DNA of 64,000 bases from Saprospirales bacterium (lineage in GTDB: Bacteria > Bacteroidota > Bacteroidia > Chitinophagales > JADIYW01). The stretch is from the NCBI GenBank assembly GCA_016711605.1, contig JADJSS010000008.1:124001-188000 (forward strand), given 5' to 3'. Below are positions 45,631-51,859 of the stretch, piece by piece (positions within the stretch are counted from its first letter, which is position 1; each line of letters opens with the position of its first letter). Below the pieces are notes generated by a model, which saw nothing but the letters and a program-made list of their open reading frames with translations, was not told the origin of the DNA and did not search any database. The position numbers and the translations under genes were made by a program.

Positions 45631-46506
45631 TTAAAAATCACCATAATACACTTGAAAGCAAGGAAGCTTTAACTCATTTCGCCACATATCTACTACTTGG
45701 TTTCTATCGTCTAAAACAAATTCAATGAAATATTTATCTTGGATATGTTCAGCAAAAATCTCTTTTTTGATGATGCTGTCTTTTCTATTGTCGGAAGTTT
45801 TTCGCATCAGTAAAATATCAAAATTAATTTGATGTGTTTCTAAGAAACGTAAAGTTGGTTCTTTGTATTTTTCTTCTCTTCCAGATAATAAAATAATTTT
45901 ATAACCTAACTGATGATAGTTTTTTAAGGTATTTGCAACTGGCGCATTCAATAAATCTTCATCACAACGCGAAGCATCAAAAGGATTTCTACCATTCATC
46001 AATGCCAAAGTTCCATCTAAATCACAAATGATAGCTTTCGGTAAAGAAGTGTTTTGTTCTGCATAATTAGCTGTAGAATTAAAAAATTGTCGATGCATAT
46101 TTTTAATTACTTTCTCACCAACTTTCTTCTCTCGATTATTATCACGTTTAATGCATTCTTCCAATGTTGTTTCCATTTCTTTAATTTCCACACTTACAGT
46201 ATCGTTATGTTCTTTATTAAACTGTTGAACTAATTGAGAAATTCTAACAAAATTTTTGTCAGACAAATTAGTGTCATCAACTATAACATGCTTTCCATCT
46301 TCTAATGCTTTTATAATTAAGATATCACGTACTTGTTTGGCAAATTTCTCATTGCCTTTTGTAACAATACCATTGTCAAACATCATACGTAAATCATCTC
46401 GATTTATACGTTTATATGCATTCGGATTTTCTTCAACTAATTTTTTAGCATAAGTAGATTTTCCACTTCCTGGAAGTCCACGCATTAATATTACTTTTTT
46501 ACTCAT
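45631..46506 (-). CDS. pnkp: Polynucleotide 5'-kinase/3'-phosphatase, T4 Pnkp type
   Basis: Prepares broken RNA for ligation: adds phosphate to 5'-OH and removes 3' or cyclic phosphate. The 291-residue protein has the T4 domain order. The N-terminal kinase has P-loop GLPGSGKST (residues 10-18) and the active Asp in RINRDDLR (37). The C-terminal HAD phosphatase has CDLDGTLALM (DxDGT at 162-166), SGRE and LDDRNQVVDMW. All catalytic residues are present. It is the last gene of the Ro60 operon, 33 nt after the RNA ligase, and together the two recreate the phage T4 tRNA-repair pair. Confidence 0.93.
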   Translation of the reverse strand: MSKKVILMRGLPGSGKSTYAKKLVEENPNAYKRINRDDLRMMFDNGIVTKGNEKFAKQVRDILIIKALEDGKHVIVDDTNLSDKNFVRISQLVQQFNKEHNDTVSVEIKEMETTLEECIKRDNNREKKVGEKVIKNMHRQFFNSTANYAEQNTSLPKAIICDLDGTLALMNGRNPFDASRCDEDLLNAPVANTLKNYHQLGYKIILLSGREEKYKEPTLRFLETHQINFDILLMRKTSDNRKDSIIKKEIFAEHIQDKYFIEFVLDDRNQVVDMWRNELKLPCFQVYYGDF

Positions 46507-46539
46507 TTTACTTGTGCTTTTTATTATTTATCGTTTTTC

Positions 46540-47559
46540 TTATTCTTCTTCCATAGTACAAAATGGTTTTTCAAAATTTGGTCGCAGGTGTTTCCAGATG
46601 ACATAGTCGTAAGGTTTTCCATCCAACATATTAAATAATACGGATGGATACTGACAAGTTTGGAAATATAGAGCCGTTGCTTTTCTGTCTTCTAATAGTT
46701 TAAAATCTTGTTTGCATTGGTTTTCTATGGCATTGTATTTATCTACTAACTCATTTTTTGTTTTCTTTACCCAATTATAAAACTCATCTGGAACACGTTC
46801 TAAAATTTCATCAAATGAATTTCCAGCTTTTAAATATTCCCAAATATTAATAGACGATACTTGTGTAACAATACGATGAATGCGTAGATATTCAGCAAAC
46901 TTTACTTTGTAGCGCAAGCCACTTTTGTATTTAATAACAAAACCTTCTTTGTTATTTACTTCCAATTGTTTTAAAGTATGAATATCGCTAACGCCATCGT
47001 ATTTGCTAACTACAGGTAATCCAATGTTTTCTAATGGTTGTTCTTTGCCGGTTTTGGTTTCTACAACAGCCAATAAAACGAGCATTTCTTCGTTTCCATA
47101 ATCTAAAACAATTCTGTTTTCTGGATAGATGATTTCTAATAAATAAGTATGATTTCTGTTTAATGTAGAAATACTATCTTGATATTTGGTATTTAATAAT
47201 TCGTTTGCTTTTTTAGATTGCTCACTGGTGAATGAACCGCGCGTTGCAATAAATGGAACATCATTGATAAAATAAATAATACCTAATGAACCATCCATTT
47301 TTTCATATACTTCAAAGGTTTCGTTTGGGAAATGCTGATTTTCCATTTCGCCTAAATTGAAAAATTTTGCAAATGGTCGAGCAATAATTTCGTGATTATG
47401 GTTCATAATTAAACCACGACAAGCCAAAGTGATGTCGTTCCAAACTCTTTCGTATTGCGCTTTTGCAGTATAGTTATAAATGTATAGCTCATGATTTGGA
47501 TGTTTGTTGCGTTGCACAAATCCATCTTCTATAAGTTGATATAATTGTTCGGTGTTCAT
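46540..47559 (-). CDS. ATP-dependent RNA ligase, T4 Rnl1-like
   Basis: Seals 3'-OH and 5'-phosphate RNA ends through a lysyl-AMP intermediate. The 339-residue protein has motif I KMDGS with nucleophile Lys87 (EVYEKMDGSLGI), the upstream RPFAKFFNLGE typical of Rnl1, motif IIIa-like ILLEIIYPENRIV, motif IV EGFVIKY and motif V YKVKFAEYLR. Helical C-terminal residues resemble the tRNA-recognition domain of Rnl1. In T4 the partner repairs tRNA cut in the anticodon loop; the Y RNAs and tRNA mimic of this operon make tRNA a likely substrate here too (inference). Confidence 0.9.
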   Translation of the reverse strand: MNTEQLYQLIEDGFVQRNKHPNHELYIYNYTAKAQYERVWNDITLACRGLIMNHNHEIIARPFAKFFNLGEMENQHFPNETFEVYEKMDGSLGIIYFINDVPFIATRGSFTSEQSKKANELLNTKYQDSISTLNRNHTYLLEIIYPENRIVLDYGNEEMLVLLAVVETKTGKEQPLENIGLPVVSKYDGVSDIHTLKQLEVNNKEGFVIKYKSGLRYKVKFAEYLRIHRIVTQVSSINIWEYLKAGNSFDEILERVPDEFYNWVKKTKNELVDKYNAIENQCKQDFKLLEDRKATALYFQTCQYPSVLFNMLDGKPYDYVIWKHLRPNFEKPFCTMEEE

Positions 47560-47575
47560 AGTGTTTTATTTTTAA

Positions 47576-48310
47576 TCAAGACGATTCTATTGGTTGATAT
47601 TTGTATTCTGTGGTATTCTTCATAAATGGTATTCGTTCTTCTAAAGTTATAATGAATGTGTTTAAAGCATTTTGTAAATCAGTAAAATTTGTTGACTCGT
47701 CTCGATATAAGTATGGTTTTAAGACCTTAAAATTTGAAGCAACTTCATCTTTTGTATAGACTTCAATTCCTCTGTTTAATAAGATAGTCTGACCTAATTG
47801 GAATGCTATTGTTTTTTTAATTTCAGTTACATCTGCATTTTTACCAAAGTCGACAATCTTATTTAAGTCAATATTTTTTAATACTTCCAATTTTGTTTGA
47901 ATGTTTGTATTTAAAGCTTGTTTTATAATTCCTCTATAAGTTGTTTTGGTTAGAAACGATAATATCATTCTGGCGCAACGCAAGTATTTTAAATTGATAT
48001 CGCGCACTGATAATTTTGTTATTTGATTCACATGTTTTTGTTCATGTAATGCATACGTATAAAATAAAGCATTATTTAATTCATCTACAGTTCCTTTAAA
48101 AACATCTTGTAAATTTCCATTTTGAACAACAGCAAGATTGACATTTGTTTTTTTATTCTTGTCAGATGTTGAAATCAATAATTCACTATATTGTTTGCAT
48201 AAATTCGCAGCATTATTTATTGTGTCAGGAATTTTGTCTACAAAAAAGACCACATCAACATCTAGAGAATTTTGCGATCCAAAAATTTGATATATTGGTA
48301 TGGTGTTCAT
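47576..48310 (-). CDS. Nucleotidyltransferase-like protein of the RNA repair operon
   Basis: A 244-residue protein that begins IPIYQIFGSQNSLDVDVVFF, a GS followed by DxD, the signature of the DNA polymerase beta-type nucleotidyltransferase fold. The remainder is mostly helical, ending EERIPFMKNTTEYKYQPIE. RNA-ligase-associated nucleotidyltransferases of the RlaP type occur in similar operons, and this one could belong with them. Possible roles are CCA-like end repair or nucleotide tagging; neither is proven. It lies 16 nt before the ligase and 3 nt after the exonuclease. Confidence 0.6.
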   Translation of the reverse strand: MNTIPIYQIFGSQNSLDVDVVFFVDKIPDTINNAANLCKQYSELLISTSDKNKKTNVNLAVVQNGNLQDVFKGTVDELNNALFYTYALHEQKHVNQITKLSVRDINLKYLRCARMILSFLTKTTYRGIIKQALNTNIQTKLEVLKNIDLNKIVDFGKNADVTEIKKTIAFQLGQTILLNRGIEVYTKDEVASNFKVLKPYLYRDESTNFTDLQNALNTFIITLEERIPFMKNTTEYKYQPIESS

Positions 48311-48313
48311 TTG

Positions 48314-48865
48314 TTAATTCTTCAATATCCAATAAAGAATCTTAGCAATATTTTTGGCATCATCTTTTCCTCTGTGGTGTGTGCCTTCTAAAGGAATATC
48401 TAAGATTTGCAAAGCACCATTCATGCCAACTTTTTTCTTTATTCCTTTCTTTTCTGTAAATAATTCTTTTACGTTAATATGGTTTTTTGACACAGGAAAA
48501 TCCATCTTTCTAAAGCTACATTGTTTCTCTAACATGTTGTAATCGTATGCACCATAACTTGCCCAAGTGTATTGATACGCGCTATATTCCGTTCGTAAAA
48601 CATCACAAGCTTCTTTAAATGATATTCCTTCTTTGTCTAGCATTTCTTGTGTTATTGTAGTAAGCTGTGTGCAAAATTTACTTACTGTAGAAGCTTCAGG
48701 TTTTATTAAAATGCCTTCATTTTTTGTAATATCACCAGTAATCGTGTCTAACACACAAATGCCAATTTCTATAATTTCGCTTGTATTGTTTTTTCTTTCT
48801 TCGCCTTCCCAACAAGTTGCTTCTAAGTCAATGACAATTATTTTATCTGTAGTATTTTTCATCAT
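48314..48865 (-). CDS. DEDDh 3'-5' exonuclease, ERI-1/3'hExo-like
   Basis: A 183-residue exonuclease with IVIDLEATCWEGEE (DxE), the second Asp in ASYGAYDYNMLEKQC, and HHRGKDDAKNIAKILYW (H and D of the DEDDh set). WxGEE after DLEATC is typical of the ERI-1 branch, whose members trim structured RNA such as 5.8S rRNA and histone mRNA ends. A role in trimming Y RNA or broken RNA ends is inferred from the operon. It overlaps the upstream S24/S26-like gene by 4 nt. Confidence 0.85.
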   Translation of the reverse strand: MMKNTTDKIIVIDLEATCWEGEERKNNTSEIIEIGICVLDTITGDITKNEGILIKPEASTVSKFCTQLTTITQEMLDKEGISFKEACDVLRTEYSAYQYTWASYGAYDYNMLEKQCSFRKMDFPVSKNHINVKELFTEKKGIKKKVGMNGALQILDIPLEGTHHRGKDDAKNIAKILYWILKN

Positions 48866-49188
48866 TCGTTAGTTTTATAAATCACTTCATTTTTAAATGC
48901 TGCTTCTACTACTTTTCCAAAAATTAGTTGCGTCCAGCCATTTTCATAACCATGGTTATTGGCAATTAAAAATCCTTTATTGCTGTCTATCTTAATTATT
49001 TTATGTGCATCAATATATCTTCCTTTTACTTTACAAAATACAATATCGTTAATTTTATATTCTGGTTCTTTTTTAAATGTCAATAAGCTTCCGCTTTTTA
49101 AAATTGGCAACATCGAGTTGCCAAATGCTTTCATTTTTCCTGTTTCGTTTGTTTCTAATTCATTTTTTAGTCTTTCAAATTTATTCAT
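48862..49188 (-). CDS. Stand-alone S24/S26-type peptidase-like domain protein
   Basis: A 108-residue soluble protein. The pattern MKAFGNSMLPILKSGSLLTF, then INDIVFCKVKGRYIDAHKII, matches the LexA/signal-peptidase fold, with Ser in GNSM as nucleophile and Lys or His in AHKI as the general base. There is no helix-turn-helix and no membrane segment. Such a domain inside an RNA repair operon is unusual. It could be a protease that controls a partner, or a protein-binding remnant of the fold. It lies downstream of the RNA array. Confidence 0.65.
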   Translation of the reverse strand: MNKFERLKNELETNETGKMKAFGNSMLPILKSGSLLTFKKEPEYKINDIVFCKVKGRYIDAHKIIKIDSNKGFLIANNHGYENGWTQLIFGKVVEAAFKNEVIYKTNE

Positions 49189-49225
49189 TTGTTTGTTTTG
49201 TTTTTTTATAATTTTTTAATTAATT

Positions 49226-49243
49226 AAATAGCTATAGCTATTT
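49226..49243. repeat. Perfect 18-bp palindrome beside the tRNA-like RNA
   Basis: AAATAGCTA/TAGCTATTT sits directly after the 3' end of the tRNA-like RNA (minus strand). It may be a processing or termination hairpin for the RNA array; no T run follows it. Confidence 0.45.
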
Positions 49244-49246
49244 TGT

Positions 49247-49438
49247 AACCTTGATGAGACTCGAACTCATATTCCTTCTCAGGCAACATAGCTGTAAATG
49301 CGCTTCCCTACTTTTATATAAATTTCGGTGCAACTGCAAACTCTGCTCATAATAATGCAAAATCATTACGAGATAATCTATGTACTCAACGGTAAGGATA
49401 ACTTTTGCCGCTGGCTTTTCCTTTTAAGCTACAAGGCT
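49247..49438 (-). ncRNA. tRNA-like RNA with a 111-nt insertion in the anticodon loop
   Basis: On the minus strand the ends form a complete acceptor stem, AGCCTTG (49432-49438) with CAAGGTT (49247-49253), followed by A and CA. The D-arm is GCTT-N8-AAGC and the T-arm ATGAG-TTCGAGT-CTCAT. The anticodon stem is GGCAA (49405-49409) with TTGCC (49282-49286), but its loop is 118 nt long instead of 7. The insert has its own hairpin (CTCGTAATG region) and possible CATAG/CTATG and CCTTAC/GTAGGG pairings. It is too short for a group I intron and lacks its core motifs. Four nucleotides separate D and anticodon stems instead of one. It may be a broken tRNA gene or a deliberate chimera. Confidence 0.6.
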
Positions 49439-49452
49439 GTTTATAAAAAATA

Positions 49453-49518
49453 AAGAGGCAATAATCATAAATAGTGTATTTTTCTTGGAACGAAGTAACT
49501 ATTTATAACGGCACTCTT
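49453..49518 (-). ncRNA. Candidate minimal Y RNA (Y4)
   Basis: 66 nt on the minus strand. The 5' part reads AGTGCCGTTATAAATAG-TTACTTCG, a variant of the motif of the other three RNAs. The Ro60-type helix is ATAAATAG/CTATTTAT, 8 bp, and differs at several paired positions from AAAAGAG/CTCTTTT of Y3, yet stays paired. The closing stem is AAGAG/CTCTT. The loop carries no tRNA module. Only 5 nt separate it from Y3. Confidence 0.6.
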
Positions 49519-49523
49519 CATCC

Positions 49524-49648
49524 ATCAGGCAACAAGCGAAAAGAGACTGTTGCGCTCTGCCACTGAGCTATCCTTTTGTAAAGGAGCAGGAATCGAACCT
49601 GCGACCTCACGAACCACAATCGAAGTAACTCTTTTCTACAGCACTGAT
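49524..49648 (-). ncRNA. Candidate Y RNA with tRNA(His)-like module (Y3)
   Basis: 125 nt on the minus strand. The Ro60-type helix is AAAAGAG/CTCTTTT, preceded by AGTGCTGTAG and followed by TTACTTCG; the closing stem is ATCAG/CTGAT. Inside, in permuted order, are an anticodon-like hairpin CGA-TTGTGGT-TCG (His anticodon GTG), a T-arm CAGG-TTCGATT-CCTG, an acceptor stem TCCTTT/AAAGGA closed by a 3-nt loop, and a D-arm GCTC-AGTGGCA-GAGC. No free acceptor end exists, so it cannot be charged. This arrangement matches bacterial YrlA-type Y RNAs, which mimic tRNA and bind Ro60. Confidence 0.8.
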
Positions 49649-49748
49649 TTAATAAAATGGTAAAATTCAAAAGAAAGGAGTTTCTGCGGATTTGCACAGA
49701 AAACATCTGTGTGAATCTGAAAAATCTGTGAGCAAAATATTAAATGTA

Positions 49749-49875
49749 TTAACAAGGTTAAAAGCGAAAAAAGACTATAATGGTATTTTGTTTAAACTAA
49801 TAGATTGCTCTATGTAAGATTGCTTACAACTCCAGCGTGACAGGCGAAGTAACTCTTTTCTACGACACTTGTTAA
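49749..49875 (-). ncRNA. Candidate Y RNA without tRNA module (Y2)
   Basis: 127 nt on the minus strand. It shares GTGTCGTAGAAAAGAGTTAC at its 5' end with Y1, pairs AAAAGAG with CTTTTTT, and has a perfect 8-bp closing stem TTAACAAG/CTTGTTAA. The 3' strand CTTTTTTCGCTTTTAACC also matches Y1. The interior contains GTAAGCAATCTTAC, a short hairpin, but no T-arm or D-arm. The 100 nt between Y2 and Y3 contain a CACAGA/TCTGTG hairpin and nothing else. Confidence 0.7.
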
Positions 49876-49899
49876 ATGTATTTTGTATAGATTTTATTT

Positions 49900-50060
49900 T
49901 TAAAACAAATAAGGTAATAAGCGAAAAAAGTATTTTTTCCTGCTCTACCACTGAGCTACATTTCCATTTTTTATTGCTTTGCGGAAATGGTAGGATTCGA
50001 ACCTACGACCTGGTCGTTAACAGCGAAGTAACTCTTTTCTACGACACTCGTTTGTTTTAA
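49900..50060 (-). ncRNA. Candidate Y RNA with tRNA(Asn)-like module (Y1)
   Basis: 161 nt on the minus strand, nearest to ro60. The closing stem TTAAAACAAA/TTTGTTTTAA is 10 bp; the Ro60-type helix is AAAAGAG/CTTTTTT with GTGTCGTAG before and TTACTTCG after. The module inside is a circularly permuted tRNA: anticodon hairpin TCG-CTGTTAA-CGA (Asn anticodon GTT at 50019-50021), T-arm GTAGG-TTCGAAT-CCTAC, acceptor stem CATTTCC (49983-49989) with GGAAATG (49959-49965) closed by a 17-nt loop, then D-arm GCTC-AGTGGTA-GAGC. Confidence 0.82.
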
Positions 50061-50086
50061 TTTTTTATCAAAGAACTCTTTAAATA

Positions 50087-50113
50087 CACGCACAATTTTT
50101 TTTATTGTGCGTG
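50087..50113. terminator. Hairpin between ro60 stop codon and Y1
   Basis: A 10-bp perfect stem CACGCACAAT/ATTGTGCGTG with a 7-nt loop lies 5 nt after the ro60 stop. On the minus strand no T run follows it, so it is more likely a processing or mRNA-protecting hairpin than a full terminator; on the plus strand T6 follows. Confidence 0.55.
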
Positions 50114-50118
50114 CTTTT

Positions 50119-51635
50119 TTACAACTCTATTTGGTTAATTTGTTGCAACGCATTTCCTGAATTTTCCAATGCAGCTAATACATCAAAAACCTTATCAGAC
50201 CAACCAGCAATTAAATACACATCCTTCTCTTTTAACTCAATTGGTGTGTTACCTAAACCAGCTAAATCAAATAAATACAATTTTGCATTCGGTGCTATTT
50301 TTTTGTAGTTATTCCAAGATTTTTCAAAAGAATGAAATGTATCGTTGCTATTCCAAAGTTGAACGTCTGTAAACAACATTACTTTATCTGTTATTTCATT
50401 CCTTTTGATTAAATCTTCAATTACTAAGTACCCATTGGTAGAATAACCTACTTCACCTTCTCTTTTGTAATATTCATTGACATTCGACAATACCGATTTT
50501 TTAGGCATATTGATGATTTTCCATTTGTCGCCAAACATTCCGCTTATTACATTTTTACATCTTGACTGCATCAACATACCTAACATTAAACCAATATCAT
50601 ACAACATAATTTTGCTTTTTGGTGAGATAGCTTTTTGCATAGAACCAGAAACATCACAAGCAATAACTACTGAAGTTGACAAGCCAAAACCTTTTATGTT
50701 AGCAGCACTTTGCATCACAGCATCTTCTAAAGCATCTAAGATGTAAGAAGTGTATTTTGATTTTACTTCTTTTAATTCTCTGTAAGCAGCCAAAAATCTA
50801 AATGGCAATTGTTTTGACTTCGCAACTGCTTCGGCGTTAGCTAAATAATTGCAGACAGCTTGTACATGGTTGGCAGATACATTGGCTTCCAAAATATTTC
50901 TTAAGTTTCTTAACAAAGCCATGTAACCTAACTTTTTGCTATCAATTAATTCTTCCCATTTTTTAGTAAAAGCTATTTGACGTACTTTTTCATTCTCAAA
51001 CTTTGTTTGACCTAATGCAGAAAGTTCAGTTTCCCAAGTATATGGTGTTGTTAAAGTACCTGTCGCAATTTTATTAAAGATGATTTGTTGATTCTCATCT
51101 TTTGCTTTTGGATGCACTAAAAACAAAGCATCTTTTAATTTTATTTCTGCAGCGGTATTGTATTTTGCAAACTGATACTCATCAAATTTATTGAAAGATT
51201 GCATCAATCCTTTTTGAATTTGTTTTGATAATTTGTTCAACTTTTTTACACCAGTTCTTTGATTGGCTAATTGATAGTATGCTAATAATTCTGCGATTTC
51301 ATCAGCACGTTGTACCACACCATTTACTGTTTTGCTTACGATAGAATGACCTGAAGTTTCTTTCGCTAATTCTACAGAAAGAACTAATGGAACCGAACGC
51401 ATATACATCGTGTTTCGCGCATAGATAGCCAATTTTGCTACAAACTCAGGATTACATTTTTTTATCAATGATTGTATTCTTTCTAATCTTTTATTTCCTG
51501 TTTCATAAAAAGAATTGTTTAAACCTGTTGTTACAACTGCTGCATATAATTCATATTCTGGAGTCATTCTATAAGCTTTTGCACCTTCATAGTTGGTAAC
51601 TATTTTTTTGTTTTGTTGAATATATTGAATCTCAT
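50119..51635 (-). CDS. ro60: Ro60 orthologue, TROVE and VWA domains (single-base frameshift at 5' end)
   Basis: Ro60 is a ring-shaped RNA chaperone that binds Y RNAs on its outer face and misfolded RNA ends in its central hole. The open frame from 51567 (482 residues) has the HEAT-like TROVE ring and a VWA domain with MIDAS motif DVSGS (305-309) and AELYLFDLAG-type strands. An upstream frame starting at 51635 (MRFNIFNKTKK) joins it as KIVTNYEGAKAYRMTPEYEL if one base is added to the T7 run 51603-51609. Bacterial Ro60 proteins have this N-terminal part, so the true start is probably 51635. The Y RNA array follows downstream. Confidence 0.9.
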
Positions 51636-51669
51636 CTTATTTCGTTTTAACTTGTTTAATTTTGATATT

Positions 51670-51678
51670 GCAAATATA
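51670..51678 (-). promoter_or_regulatory. -7 promoter element of the ro60 operon
   Basis: Minus-strand TATATTTGC is a perfect TAnnTTTG, 35 nt before the 51635 start. No TTG is found 19-20 nt upstream; instead the operator at 51689-51707 occupies that region, so the promoter may need an activator. Confidence 0.65.
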
Positions 51679-51688
51679 GTAGCACTAC

Positions 51689-51707
51689 TGCGCAGTATAC
51701 TTGCGTA
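51689..51707. promoter_or_regulatory. Operator copy 1 (ro60 side)
   Basis: TGCGCA-N7-TGCGTA, overlapping the -33 region of the ro60 promoter. It also contains the palindrome TACTGCGCAGTA (51686-51697). The spacing and sequence match copy 2. Probable binding site of the WYL regulator. Confidence 0.6.
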
Positions 51708-51799
51708 ATAAAAAATAATTTTTGTTTTTATTTTTAGTAGCTTGATTTAGAGTAAATTATAGTGAAAAATAATTTAATTTAATTTTTGAAATAAATTAA

Positions 51800-51818
51800 T
51801 ACGCAGATAGATTGCGTA
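51800..51818. promoter_or_regulatory. Operator copy 2 (WYL gene side)
   Basis: TACGCA-GATAGAT-TGCGTA, a perfect inverted repeat with 7-nt spacer, 42 nt before the WYL gene start at 51860. Probable autoregulatory site. Confidence 0.6.
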
Positions 51819-51859
51819 GTTTATTTAAGTTTTTTGTAGTTTTACAAAAAGAATTTGAT

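Noticed and set aside
49247..49438. Group I intron in a tRNA gene
   Set aside because: The insert is about 111 nt and shows no group I core motifs or terminal G after U; introns of this class are longer.
49518..49706. 62-codon minus-strand open frame over the RNA array
   Set aside because: It lies across Y3 and its structured helices and resembles no protein; the RNA structure explains the sequence.
49247..50060. tmRNA or ordinary tRNA cluster
   Set aside because: No tag reading frame, and in Y1 and Y3 the T-arm comes before the D-arm with a closed acceptor stem, so no functional tRNA can be made.
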